The notes under the pieces are model-generated. The model saw only the letters and a list, made by a program, of their open reading frames with translations. It had not been told where the DNA came from and made no database searches. Shown here piece after piece: positions 1 through 11,318 of a stretch of DNA of 64,000 nt. Within the stretch, counting starts at the first letter, position 1. Every line of letters starts with the position of its first letter. A program made the position numbers and the translations under genes. Source of the DNA: Cercozoa sp. M6MM (taxonomy: Eukaryota > Endomyxa: Ascetosporea); assembly GCA_040357565.1 (NCBI GenBank), contig JBDODJ010000017.1; one strand, written 5' to 3'.

Positions 1-714
1 CTGACCGTGCACTCGACATGGAGCGTCTGCTCGATGTCTATGCTGAGCAGTCGCACCTCTTCCAGCACCGTGCCGCCATTCGGTATCTGCCCTTACCTCT
101 TACCCCCTCTCCTTGTACCCTATCTAGCTTACGTCTATCTTACCCCCCCCCCAGACTGCAAGGCACGGTGAGGACGCCAGTGGCCACCGAGATCAAGGAG
201 GCTTGGCTCATCAGCAAGAGCGACAGTGCGTCGGACGATGATGAGGAGGAACACGTGGCCGTGTCTGACTTGACACACCTGCTGCCACAGGCTGGTGTGC
301 TGTCCGACTTGTTCTCCATCGCGACGCACTGGAAGGACTGGAAGGGCAAGGACGGTCTGCTGGCCGCCTTGCATCACGTAGCGTGGCACTTATGCCCCCC
401 CATTACCCTGCCCTTACTCTCCCCTTTACCCCCCCCCCGCAGGATCTGCACTCGCGTGCCGTGGGCGCGCATATGCGCTTCGGCGGCAACGAGGGCGTCT
501 ACTTGTCGCGCAAGGAGAGGCAGCTCGCCAAGCGGCACGGCGTCGACGAGAGCGAAGTGCAGCGCATCAAGGAGCGCCGTACGCGCGCCATGCAGGCTGT
601 CGGCGACCGCGCCTACGAGTTCGACTTGGCCAAGTTCGTCGACGGCAAGCCCGAAGACGACGACGATGACTCGGACGACAAGTCCGACGACGATTCCGAC
701 AAGAAGCCGCAGTA
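1..714 (+). CDS. Unknown acidic-tailed protein, 3' part (5' end outside window)
   Basis: The reading frame is open from base 3, so the gene starts left of the window. Three exons are visible: to about 79, about 161-378 and about 443-714. They are joined by two introns that are pyrimidine-rich on the sense strand, full of CCCTTACC-type runs and ending in a long C tract plus CAG. The product has an acidic patch after SKSDSAS, a helical middle, a basic stretch (LSRKERQLAKRHG, then KERRTRAMQ) and a C-terminal tail of Asp/Ser/Lys ending DKKPQ before TAA. The basic helix plus acidic tail would suit a nuclear or RNA-associated protein, but that is inference. I do not recognise the family. It faces TRMT1 tail to tail with about 210 bp between. 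Confidence 0.6.
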
Positions 715-926
715 AGTCGAGTCACCGTGGCGGCACATTAGCTATAGGGCAGCACTTTGCCGTATTAGCGGCTTGGGTTGGCTGATTTATCGTTTGTTTT
801 ATATAAATTATCTCTGTTTCAATTCATTGCAACCAAGTACCCCATCGTGCGGTGTCAGTTCGTCCAAAACTTGCGTTGAAAACGAAAATTAAATTAATCA
901 TGACCCTCGCTGAGTTCTAATCCTAG

Positions 927-3878
927 CTACTCGGTGCGCTGCTGCTTCTGCGGCGGCTCCTCATTCGCCTCGGGATGCGATCGGCGCTGTTTGGCGGCCT
1001 GTTTTTAAGCACATAGACTTATTTGTGTTCTGGCTGAGTCTCCAGTCAACGCCCTTACCTTCTTCTTGCGCTGGTGGTTGCGTGCGTCCTGCGCTTGCTG
1101 CGTGTGCGACTTGCCGCGTGCCTTGGGGCCCCAGTTCTCCTGCGGGTTCGGCAGGAAAAGCGGCACCTGCAGGTCCGGGAGGTCCACCTTGGACCAGTCG
1201 AGCTCACTGCATCATATACACTACAAAAAATAATATGTGTATACTTGACTGGAGATACCGCAGCGGCGGCTTCTCGAGGAGCTTTCGTCGGAACTCGACC
1301 AAGTGCGACTTCTTCTTGTTCTTCTTGCTCTCCTTCTTCTTCTTCTCGGCAGTTTCCGGCGACTCTTGCTTCTGCCGCAAACCCGAAGTAGTACCCTAAA
1401 GAAACAACATTCCACGGAGAGTGTACCAGATGCTGCTTGCTCCACTGTCGGTAGATGTCGAAAATGTCGGCCGTCGTTGCGTCGGTCTTGAAGGCATCCA
1501 CGTCGGCGTGCGACCTCTAAGTGCATAAGTCTATGTTGGACAGACGAGGCAGGTGAAGAAGAAGGCCACTGCAGGCGATTACCGAGTACTGGAAGCCCGC
1601 GTTGATGAGTGCCGACGCCAGCTTGGCGTGCGGCAGCGACGGGCAGCCAAAGGCACGTGCCATGCCGCTCGTCGTGTAGTACAGCACCGAGTCCACCTCT
1701 GTCCATACGTACCGTCCACATGTACCGTCCATATGTCCCATATACTGGGGGAAGACTACCTTGGTGAGCCAGAGTGAGCAGTGCCTTGACACGCACCTTG
1801 GCGCCAAGCTGACCCTCCTCAAAGACTTCCTTGTTATCCAGCATCTATACAGAAGGAGGTAAAGAGTCCAAATGGCACCAAGTAGGGTGCGGGCTACCTC
1901 GAGTGCCTTGGTAAGGAAGTCCTTGTTATGCAGAGGGCCTGTCCAGATCGGTCCACCCAGCGTAAAGTTCTGGTCTGTCTCGGGACACTTAGCGAACTCC
2001 TGGGGCACAAAAGGACGGTCTGTTTGTACATCTCTGTGGGTGTGTACAAATGTACATGAGCGTAGCCAGGTCGGTAGAGTGTCGACGTGCCGCGTGTCTC
2101 GCTGCGCACGGCGTGCTCCAGGTAGAAAGCGGGTCCCTTCGCACGGGGACGGGTTAAGTTGAACAGGCAGAAAGTATGTGATAGATGTACCTGGCGGGCC
2201 TGCAGCACGCGGGCCGACTTGGTGCTCCACTGTGCAATCATATGATATTATCTATATATACATATATATATAATATATAGAGTGCTACCTGCTTGGTGAT
2301 CGAAGGCGACGTGCGAACGCGAATGAACACGCGCGAGTAGAAGTCCACCCTGTCCAGTCACCGAGTCACCAGTCACCGTGTCACTAGTCAAGTCACAAAG
2401 TCTAGTCTATACCTGAAGGAAGCCAGCGGCTCAATGTAGCGATCGTAGCGAGCGGCCGTCTGCGCCAGCAGGTGCAGCAATAGACGCAGCGCGAACTCCT
2501 GGCAGTAATCGCGACCCTTTAGCGGAACGCCTGCCCAAAAACAATGTATGCTCCCCCCTTTCATTTAAGTTAAGGCCACACGTACCGCCGTACAACGACA
2601 GCGCCGTCTCGGCATTGTTGCCGCAAAGTACCGACATATCCGTGCACGTCACCAGCAGCACGCCGCCCTCCGACACCGTGCGAATCGCCGCATCCACAAA
2701 CGGCGCCGCTGCACAAACACAACAAGCGCACATGTCTTATCGATCAAATTAAAAGCTATTAAAAAATGAAGAGAAAAAAACTGAAGAAATATTGGGAAAA
2801 AAACTGAAGGATATGACGAGAAAACTGAAGCAAACACAGCTTGAAGAACAAACCCGAGCCAAACGGATCCAAGTCGATCACGTCGAACTTTTTGGCGTCT
2901 CGTGCCATCGTTTGGTACATGGCCTACACACACAAGTACCCGAGAATGACCTTGCATATCTTGGCATGTGTAGTGTATATTTGCGAAATCACCAAGTTGG
3001 CATCAGCGAGGCTCGGAACGACCAGTTCCGTTGGCAGCGAGTTCATCTCGACGTTCTTCTTGATCGACTGCAGATAGGCAAAAATAATCTGGCACAGTAC
3101 AATAACACAGCAGAACTGAAACACACCTCGACAGCAGCAGGATCCATGTCGTTCACAGTCCTACAGATGTCAATATCAACAGTCAAAAGACAAAGTTGGT
3201 AAGTCGAGTAGTACAGATGCTGCAGACCGCGAATTTCCTTCCAGTAACGCATCGATCGCACGCCCGAAGCCGACAGAGCTAAAGCAAAGTTTCTCGCTCT
3301 GCAACGAAACAAAAATAAAAGAAGAAAGCAAAAAACTGACCTTCCAGAACACGCAAGCCTGGGAACTCGGAAGCAGCGGCGCGTTCTTCAGCAGCAGCCG
3401 CAAGTTTCTGTCTCAACCAAGTCACGTGGCCCTTTTTTACAAAGCACAAAACCTGTGCAAAGTCCAGCACACCTCGACATCGCCAAACGTATGCTTTGCG
3501 AGCTTTCGAGCAGCACGACGTCGCTCGGCCGGCGTCATTTCCTTCTGCACAGTGTGTGTGTGTGTGTGTGCAGATGCAAAAACTGCAAAACTGACAAGTC
3601 AGAGAGCTACCTCTTGCTGCCATTCCTGGCGACGCATCTCGCTGTACGTGTTCAGCAGCGTGATGCTCAGGTCGCGATTCACGATCTGCACCGGGTTGTA
3701 GAACACCTCGTCACCATGACCGATGAGCGCTGTGGCCTTGCCTTCCGTCACATGCACGTCGCCGTTCTCTTGCTTTTCGGGTTGCGGCACCTGTCATAAA
3801 TATATATATAATCCTGAGTATGTGTATATACTGCTCAACTTTTGCAGCCAACGCTACCCGAATGTGATTTTTCGTCAT
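927..3878 (-). CDS. TRMT1: tRNA (guanine26-N2)-dimethyltransferase, Trm1 family
   Basis: Trm1 uses S-adenosylmethionine to dimethylate G26 of tRNAs, in the nucleus and mitochondria of eukaryotes. Family landmarks are readable in order over about nine exons on the minus strand: near the N-terminus DEVFYNPVQIVNRDLSI (the conserved EVFYNPVQ-NRDL start of the domain), then FTLGGPIWTGPLHNKDFL (the family's GGP-W-GPLHD segment), YYTTSGMARAFGCPSLP, VDAFKTDATTADIFDIYRQW, and near the end FLPNPQENWGPKARGK, which matches the diagnostic NP-ENWGP motif. The tail is basic, then ends KQQRTE. I chose the ATG at 3878 (MTKNHIR) because a pyrimidine-AG acceptor lies 7 nt upstream. A longer open frame above it begins only with GTG after a stop; if an upstream exon exists it could carry a mitochondrial presequence. 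One intron near 2345-2400 is built from AGTCACC-like repeats. Confidence 0.9.
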
Positions 3879-4284
3879 ATTTTCGCTGAAGGGAAGAACG
3901 AGCGGGCGCAGTTGTTGACGAAGACTGAAAGTTCGCTGGCGCAGAAGCGAAAGAAAGTGCTGCTTGTGCAGCCTCGGAAGCAAGCGGAGCACCGTGAAAG
4001 CCACAACTCGCGCAAGCACTTAAATTCAGTGTTAGCACGCAAGTACGCAGGAAAACTCGCGCACACACGGCACAGTCTTCCGCACGCTGGAGCGCGACAT
4101 CAGCAGAAAATAAAGAAAATAATCGTCTGGTTCCAAGCTGCAAGTGTTGTGCTTTTCTTCCTGTGCAGTACTAGCACACAAGAACTTATTGTATCAGCAC
4201 ACTAGTGCGTCGGTAGTGAGCGTGAGGTCCAAAGAGCATTCTCTCCGCCATTTTTTGTCATTCGGCGGTCGATTTGTGCAGGAG

Positions 4285-7100
4285 ATGACCGGTTTGGACG
4301 ATGGGGATGATCAGTTGGCCGCGCTGACGCGGATGTTGGCAGGTGCATCTTGAGGCTTACTCTCGATAGCTGCAAGCATCGTAGTCTTACACTGTCTTTG
4401 ACCGTAGCCGTGACGGTGTCGGAAAAAACTGGCAACAGAACCAACACACTCTTGCAGCAGCTCAAACTGCCTGCTGGCGTCTTGTAACTCTTCAGCTTGC
4501 AAAAGACTGTGCAGTATTACACGTGTGTTGTGCTTGGAAAGGGAGATGCTAAACAGCGATCAACTGGACAAACAGTACACAGGCGTGCACGCCATCCGAC
4601 GGGCGGTTTCCTGCACCGAGCGGCCGCCCATTAAGCAGGTATTACTCTGTTGATACGATTGAGTTATCTCTCATGCAGAGCACGTACGCAGGTACTCGAC
4701 CTGGGAGTGACTCCTCGTATCGTGAATCTCGCGATCCCACGCAGCGTTTCGCCTGGATGTACCCTACTGACTAGTGTTTGTGCTGTTGTTCTTATGAGTG
4801 CGAAACGATCTGTGTTCACAGCGACGCAGTTGCGACACTACTCGGAGCCCGAACTGAAAATAGCCACCGAGGCAGTGTATGTTTTTGACTGTTCTTTCCC
4901 CTGTATTGTTGCTTGAGTCTGCGTTTGTGTGCAGATGGATCTTGACCAACCTGGTGGCAGGCACGACTGAAGAAGTGCTGGCGGTATGCTTGTCCATAAG
5001 TGTGACTGCGTTGTTCAGTTGTTGCATGACTGGTGCAGGTGCTCAATTCGACCGATGTGTTGGTTTCACTGCGAGTGATCCTGCTGTCGCCCTATGCGCG
5101 TGTGAACATCGAATTGATCACCACTGCTGTAGCCTGCCTTTTTCCAATGTTGTTCTACCTTTCTATACGGATAATACCAGCGTTGGTATTTGCAGGTTTG
5201 GTGCGTGGGCAACCTTTTTGGCGACTCGGCCGAGGTTGCGCTCATGCTGCATCGGTACCTGAGTTCTTGTGCCTTCGTTTCGCTGCGTTGTAATCTCTCC
5301 ATTTGAAAGCAGCGCCGACATGATGCGTGTCTTGTTGAATGTCGCCAAAAACCCCGTTACTGATACGACTCGGTACACTAACATGTGATGTTTCTTATCC
5401 TGCGAGACTCTTCTATGCGTGTGCAGTGACTTCTGGCTGCACCTCACTTGGGCCATGGCCAACGCGTGCCGCTTCACCAAGATTGACTCGAACAGTTACA
5501 AGGTACTTAAAAAGTTCACTTTCTGCAAGCTGCGAATCCTTAATTTGCAAATCTGATGCGATTTGAAAGCTGCAATCTGAAGTTTTAACCACTTGGAGAT
5601 AACTCTTTTTCATTGCAGAAATGCTTTGGCGCTGTTGAGTTCTTCCTGGCCGTGATGCGGTCGCCGCCTGATCCCGAGATTCTCCAACATGCCGCAGTCG
5701 CAATCTCGTAATCATTCACTGTTTTCTGTATTTTCTTCACTGTTCGCGGGGATGTTCACTGACTTTGAATCTTGCCGTATGAATAGCTGTCTTGTGGACG
5801 GACCGGATGAGAGGATTCGCGAGTACTTGAAGTATGAAGGCGCAGTGGAAGTTGTGATCAACACGTTGTTGAATTCCGAGGACCGTGAAGTATCATCTTT
5901 CGCTTACTCTCACTTTGTTTGCTTTTGCCATTCTCAATTTTACTGCATTTTAAAAGGTGAGATATTCGTGTCGACGAACGATCGGCAACTTTATCACTGG
6001 TGCCTTTTCTTACTTTCATTCGTTGTGGTTGAGTACTTTTGCAAACACACTTGTTGGCAAGCAAAATCTGTCCAAATATACGTTAACTTGCAGGCGATCA
6101 CGAGATTTGCGAATACGTGCTGCAAAAGGGCGTTTTGGAGGCTTAGTACGCTCACTTTCATCTTGTACTTTTGTCCAAGTTTTGTGGGGCTGATCTCGCG
6201 TGTTGCATGTGCAGTGAGAAGTCGTTGATCGGCAAGCCCGACTGGGATGCGACGAAAAAACCGGTCAAGAAGGAGGCCTTCTTCCTGCTGTCCAACCTGA
6301 CGGCTGTAGCCTTGCTTTAGCCCACGTGTCCATGAATGAGTTTTAGGGTTTGCAATTCTCTAGGGCACGGTGCAACACGTGAAACGAGCAGTGGAGTCGC
6401 CGTTGTACCCGCTGATGCTTGATTCGGTTGCACAGGGCGTGGATGAGCACGCTTTGCGTATGTTGCTTCTGCTTGCTTTCACGCGTTGCTTTCATTTTCG
6501 ATGTGTCGCTGCGTGAACAGGCGAGGCAGCTTATGTCTTTGCGAATGCGGCGAGCACACTTCAGCCGCATCCTGAGGTACGCAGTTAGTATCAAAGCGAG
6601 TGGGGTCACTAGATGTTTCTGTTGCTTGCAGTTGCTGGTCCATCTGCTGTCGGAGCAAGCACGTTCCATCGAGTGTCTGTTGGAGTACCACTATCTATAG
6701 CTTCAGTTTGTTCTGTGTTGGGATTGCCTTTCATTTTTGGGGTATCTTGTGGTGTTGTAGCATTGTGAAACAGCTGCTTGCCTTCCGTCCAAACACGCTG
6801 GTGCGTCCGGTGACACTCGGCGTTCTCGTCGAATTCGTCAACACTATTTTCGATCTGTCTCGACAGCCCAAGCCTGTACTTCGACTCTCTTGGTTGTAGC
6901 TGTTCATGTCCCTGTCACTTGGTATGCCCTGGCTGTAGTTCCCCGTGAACGACTCGCTGCGACGTCGCATGCGTGTCCTGACGCAGGCCGTGCATGAGCT
7001 GCTCATTCTGCACGGACGGCAGTGGGACACCACCAAGGCCGATATGGCGCCCCACACCTACCACTGGGTCGACCACGGCTTTCCGCCGGCATTCCAGTGA
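4285..7100 (+). CDS. Importin-alpha-like armadillo-repeat protein
   Basis: Importin alpha binds nuclear localisation signals and carries cargo to importin beta. Exons from about 4553 encode successive ARM repeats: AIRRAVSCTERPPIKQ then LDLGVTPRIVNLAI (ARM1-type), EPELKIATEAVWILTNLVAG (the W-x-L-T-N-x-A-x-G signature), LITTAVWCVGNLFGDSAEVA (the AVW-GN-x-GD signature), WLHLTWAMANACRFTK, AVAIS..LVDGPDERI, KKEAFFLLSNLTAGTVQHV, and a C-terminal NDSLRRRMRVLTQAVHELL ending PPAFQ-TGA. The sequence is diverged from textbook importin alphas. I cannot find the Arg/Lys-rich IBB domain expected at the N-terminus: the first exon from the ATG at 4285 is acidic (MTGLDDGDDQLAALTRMLAG). The exon structure between 4345 and 4550 is unclear. 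A splice-like CAG lies 3 nt before the ATG. At least ten short introns. Confidence 0.8.
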
Positions 7101-7336
7101 TCCGTCACCAGGCTGTGCCTGCAGTGATCATATTTATGAGACGGAGTCGAGCTCGAAAGCTTCCTAGTAGCGACTGGTTTGAGCTCGCCGGTACTATTTA
7201 ATCATGATTTAGTGTATCGTCAGTAGCGATTGTGAGTAGCTGAAATTTACGCTTTAATGTCACTCGACAAGGCGACAGGAGCATAGCTATTTAGAGTATT
7301 GTAGTGTACAATGGCAACTAAATACTAAAAGCTGTG
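7101..7336. other. Intergenic, convergent 3' ends
   Basis: About 240 bp between the stop codons of the importin-alpha-like gene and the small acidic protein. I see no open frame of interest here. Confidence 0.5.
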
Positions 7337-7916
7337 TCATCGCATGGACGCGTCGTGCAACCGGCGCAGTCGTTTCGCGAGCACGCGCATGTGTGAGCCG
7401 CACTGCTCCAGAGGCACGCGGCGTGCCGATCTGCCAAAGAACAATTGTATCTCACCCCCCCCCCCCAAACACAGTGTATGCAAGAGTACTTTGCGATGTC
7501 GTGCAGCTGCGACTGCGGAGTCTTGAGCGGTTTGTTGGCAAAGATCGTGAGGTTCCGCGAGAACTTGGCCACCGAGTCGACTGCTCTCATCAGAAATATT
7601 TAAGTCTTGATGAATAGAAAAGTCAAACTGAGGTACAGTGCGCGCGATCGGCAGGCGAGAAGCTGACAGTGGCGAGGCGTTTGCGCTGCCTCGGAGGTGT
7701 CGACTGCACCACTTGCTCGTTGAGTACGACTACGTCAGCGGCGACACTGCTCGGCGACGCCTCTTCCTCGCCAAAAATCACTGGCGTCTCCTCTTCCTCC
7801 AACTCATCCTCACTCTCACTGTCCTCGCCTAAACAATACTTGTACTCGACTCGTGAAACCACCCAAAACCACATCACACCAGCCACGGCTACGCCATGTT
7901 CGGGCTCCTCTGCCAT
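7337..7916 (-). CDS. Small acidic protein of unknown function
   Basis: Four exons give a protein of about 140 residues. The first exon encodes MAEEPEHGVAVAG and splices (intron about 7830-7877) to a strongly acidic stretch, GEDSESEDELEEEE. Next come a segment ending STPPRQRKRLATVSFSP, a third exon (VAKFSRNLTIFANKPLKTP) and a basic C-terminus (VLAKRLRRLHDASMR). The last intron (about 7436-7481) contains an 11-nt homopolymer, read as G on the sense strand. The PPRQRKR patch followed by S/T resembles a nuclear-localisation and phosphorylation region, and the basic C-terminus looks helical, but I do not recognise a family. It lies between the importin-like gene and the pyrophosphatase and shares the latter's strand. 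The start is the only ATG that heads the frame; no splice acceptor sits next to it, unlike many neighbours. Confidence 0.6.
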
Positions 7917-8187
7917 GTTAAAACAGGTTTAGCACAGTGCTGCACCCGATTATATTGTCCTGCAGTAGTCTACAGTACAGTATTAAAGCACCTCATGATT
8001 TCACATCATGTTGTTTCTGTAGTTTTTAAAAACCACAGCTGCCTAGCAGCTGCCATAGTACTGTACCGCTGCAGCGCAGCACCTAAATCACGGGATCTCC
8101 TTAAATCACTGACTTCTGTTGTTGTGGGTTAACCGTCGCTACCGTACGGTTCGACTACTCGAACGGACTGCAAGGGGTGCAATCGAC

Positions 8188-9586
8188 TCACACCGTGGAC
8201 TGCTTGCGCTCGCGTCGCAGCTTCATCCACTCGACGTGCGTGCGCTCGATGACCTCGGTGGCAAAGGCGCGGTTCTTGACCTGTCCGTCGAGAGCGAAAG
8301 AGTTCTCGTGGCCCTGACTCACGATCTTGTAGTTGCGGAAGTAGCTCAGACAGGCGTCCAGAGCGCCCGGCAGATGCGTCTCGACGTCGTCGATGTCCTT
8401 CAGCTTGGCCGCCAGCGGATCGCCGATACGAATGACGATGAGTTTCCAGTCTGCTCAGGACATGTACAATACATAGACAGACAGCAAAGATAGACACAGC
8501 GGTACCGGTCTCCTCGTCGTCGATGAGGCAGAAGCAGCCGAGCACTTTGACCGGCACCACCGAACCGACCGGCAGTTGTCGCGAGCCAATCTCCAGCAGG
8601 TCGATCGGGTCGTTGTCGCCCGGTAACTGCACAACAAGCACACGCACACCATAGCCTAGTACCAGTGGGGAGAGGGTTGGGGTTGGGGTACGCCACTGGA
8701 CTCGTCAATGTGCTTCGGGTTCTCCCAGGTTTGTGGCATGGCGCCGTAGTTAAACTGCACACAAACAACCATACAAACAAACCACCAAAACGACCATACA
8801 AACAAACCACCAAACAAGTCTTGTTTATTCACACAAGTCTACCATGATATCGCCGTACTGGTAGTAGCGCAGCTTGCCGTTCTTGACATCCTGTCCAAGG
8901 TGTCATCACACCAGTCCAGTCTTCGTACCCCCTACCTTACTTAGACAGCAAAGTTGTTACCTGCTTGATCGGGTTCATCTCCTCTCCAGTCGAGATTTCG
9001 TACTTGGCACGTGTCCAGCGCGGAATCTCAATCACGGCGTTAAAGATGCGACTGTCCATCACACCACAGTTCATACGATCAGACCGGAGGACAATGACGG
9101 GAGGGTAAAAGGCTACCCGCTCTGACCGTGGTGCAGCGGAATATCATGCCACGGCGAGATCTCCGTCAGTGCGCCGTTGGGTCGCTTGTAGTGGAAGCGC
9201 ACACGGTACTGCAACAGGCAAGACACACCTGAAACAACAGTACTTATGCAAAGGCTAAAAGCAAGCCTACCTGACGACTGCCGGGACTGCCGACGTGCTT
9301 GACGACCACCTAGGACACGATATACATGTCCCCCTTTCGACCCGCACTAATTGTTGCTACCTTGGAGACGTCAAAGTCGGCGGCATCACTCAGCAGACGC
9401 GCACCTGTGATCTGCAAGACAGAAAGGAGATACACATAGCGTGTGACTTAACTCGACCCGACCCAACTCGACCGAACAATGCGATGCAAGATACGGCAAA
9501 CTTGGACGACCACTTGGAGTGACGCTTGCGCAGGTGCAGACGCGTCCACCAGGACAGGAATTTGTCGAATGTGCTACAGGAGATTG

Positions 9587-9680
<94 letters not shown>

Positions 9681-10318
9681 TATATATATAATCAAGGTAT
9701 CCACAGGAGGGGCAAAGGATACACTTCGTCCTCATCGTCGCCGACGAGTTCGCGTCGCACGTCCTCGCGTTCCTCCTGCGTCAGCGGTTCACCGAGCTTC
9801 TCGTGCACGGCAGCGATGCTGTCGACAGTGACGCAGCCGCTTTCGTTTGTGTCGAACAGCTCGAACACCTGGCGCATGGCCTCGATTTCCGAGGCAGTCA
9901 GACCGTCGGGACCTGCGACAACTTCACGAGGCACTCCAGGCACAAATCAAAGTACAGCGTACCCACGTCGCGCTGCAGCGTGTCGATCTGTGCAGCCTGA
10001 ACTCAAGTCAAGTCAAGTCAGAGTCAAGTCAGAAGCCAAGTCAGGAGTCAAGTCAGGAGTCAAGAAAGCTACCTCCTGCAGTTTGTTCAGTCGCTTGATT
10101 CGCGCGAGTTCGCGGCGCAGACGCGTCACTTCGGCCGCCTCGGTGCCACGCGTCACCACAACCGACGACGACGTCACTGTCACAGCAAGCGTATACTTCT
10201 GTCATAGCACATATGCCGACTCGTATGAAACAGGGGTACCACTATCCTCGGCCTCCATCGCGGGCGGCGGCGACGACGGGAAAAATGAGGGAGATGCCAT
10301 CACCTGCGTCGGCGACAT
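8188..10318 (-). CDS. EF-hand/soluble inorganic pyrophosphatase fusion
   Basis: Hydrolyses pyrophosphate to phosphate with Mg2+. The first exon starts [11 protein letters not shown] and is followed by a short coiled coil ([21 protein letters not shown]). Then comes an EF-hand-type segment, [20 protein letters not shown] and [19 protein letters not shown], and a second helix-loop-helix rich in acidic residues ([12 protein letters not shown], then FDKFLSWW). The family I PPase domain follows: [72 protein letters not shown], the metal-binding [29 protein letters not shown] and [17 protein letters not shown]; it ends RKQSTV-TGA. N-terminal EF-hands on this enzyme are known from the acidocalcisomal soluble PPases of trypanosomatids, so a polyphosphate-organelle role is a reasonable inference. 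The intron at about 9588-9710 is largely (TG)n on the sense strand, and another near 10000-10070 holds GACTT repeats. Confidence 0.88.
9589..9679. repeat. (CA)n microsatellite in a pyrophosphatase intron
   Basis: About 45 perfect CA units on the + strand, therefore (TG)n on the sense strand of the gene, flanked by TATATA. It separates the EF-hand exon from the next exon. Confidence 0.95.
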
Positions 10319-10388
10319 CGGCTTCGAAGGTGTACTAAGCAGTAAAGTTCGTTTCACTGGTGGAAACATAGTTTCAGCCTGTCAAAAA

Positions 10389-11021
10389 CTACAGGTGGCG
10401 GGACGCGCCCTCGATCGCATCAAAGACATCAAGAACTTCGCCGGTCTCAGAAGCTGAACAGTAGGTTGCATTCAACTGAGGCAAAAGCGTTGTAATGATA
10501 CCCTGGGCGCGCGCGCATGCGTAGACGCAGTGGAAGGGCAACACAACACCCTTCTGACGCAGCGCGACCTGCAAAAAGCATCAGCTGTACCTTTATCGAG
10601 ACAGTGACTTCAGACTTCCCAAAGCAAAGCAAAGCAAAGCAAAGCAAAGCACAGCAAAGGCAGCAAGGAAGTAAGGAAGCAAACTCAGCAAGGAGGCAAA
10701 CTCAGCAAGGAAGCAAGGAAGCAAGGAAGCAAGGAAGCAAAGGAAGCAAAGGAAGCAACGGCACTTGAAACTGCAGACCGCAGAAGGAAAAAAACAAGAA
10801 CGTACGACATTGCGCTGCAAGACGCCATTGATGGTGTTGCGCAGCTCCTCGCCGCTCAGGCCTGGGCTACAGAAAGCTTCGTTTCAAGGGTTCGGTCACC
10901 GAACAGAACGGGTTCGGTGGTCAGCCAATCAAAGAAGGGCTGACTTGGGTGCAAGAACTCTCTTACGCCAGGCCGATTTTCGTGGTCTGGCCGCCGGCCG
11001 TGCGTACCTCAATGATAACAT
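10389..11021 (-). CDS. Very small protein of unknown function
   Basis: Four short exons can be joined in phase into about 68 residues: MLSLS, then PGLSGEELRNTINGVLQRN, then VALRQKGVVLPFHCVYACAR, then SETGEVLDVFDAIEGASRHL before TAG. The start ATG (11019-11021) overlaps a second ATG in another frame, so the start is tentative. The intron at about 10575-10800 consists of AGCAAAG and AAGCAAGG repeats. The product looks like a small alpha-helical protein with two cysteines. I do not recognise it. It lies 70 bp upstream of the pyrophosphatase start on the same strand, and could alternatively be a 5' extension of that gene that I have split wrongly, although it has its own stop codon. Confidence 0.4.
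10620..10760. repeat. AGCAA/AAGGA minisatellite in an intron
   Basis: Tandem AAGCA units grade into AAGGAAGC units across about 140 bp, inside an intron of the small minus-strand gene (sense strand reads GCTTT/GCTTCC). Confidence 0.85.
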
Positions 11022-11318
11022 ACATTGCAGAAACACGTAGATTACATTCAAGACCTGTATCTCACGCTTGATTAGGAAACTGACGGAGCGCTCCTGTATT
11101 CTTTAAAGAGCACAGTACAGAATTGTCCTTTTGTACCGCAATGCAGCCTTCAAAGATCAACCACTGGCAAAACAATGACACAACATTACGCACGTACTGT
11201 ATAGTTTTGTGCTGCGCGACTAGCTCGAACAGCTAGGAGCTCCTAGCATGGTTGTAGATTTAGTGGAGCCGGGTCCCACTAAGTGGGAGCGATGCAAGTC
11301 ATTCATGTACTTCTCAAT
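11022..11318. promoter_or_regulatory. Divergent promoter region
   Basis: About 300 bp between the start codons of the small minus-strand gene and the plus-strand transporter gene. A TATTTAAAG-like or other clear core element is not visible. No open frame of note. Confidence 0.35.

Noticed and set aside
3711-4019. TRMT1 N-terminal extension starting at 4019 with an Arg/Leu-rich presequence
   Set aside because: The frame begins with GTG right after an in-frame stop; an ATG at 3878 with a good upstream acceptor is simpler. Kept only as a possible upstream exon.
9386-9704. Open frames of Cys-Val or Thr-His repeats over (CA)n/(GT)n arrays (also at 19507, 20030, 55017, 59241, 60533)
   Set aside because: Pure translation artefacts of dinucleotide repeats lying in introns.
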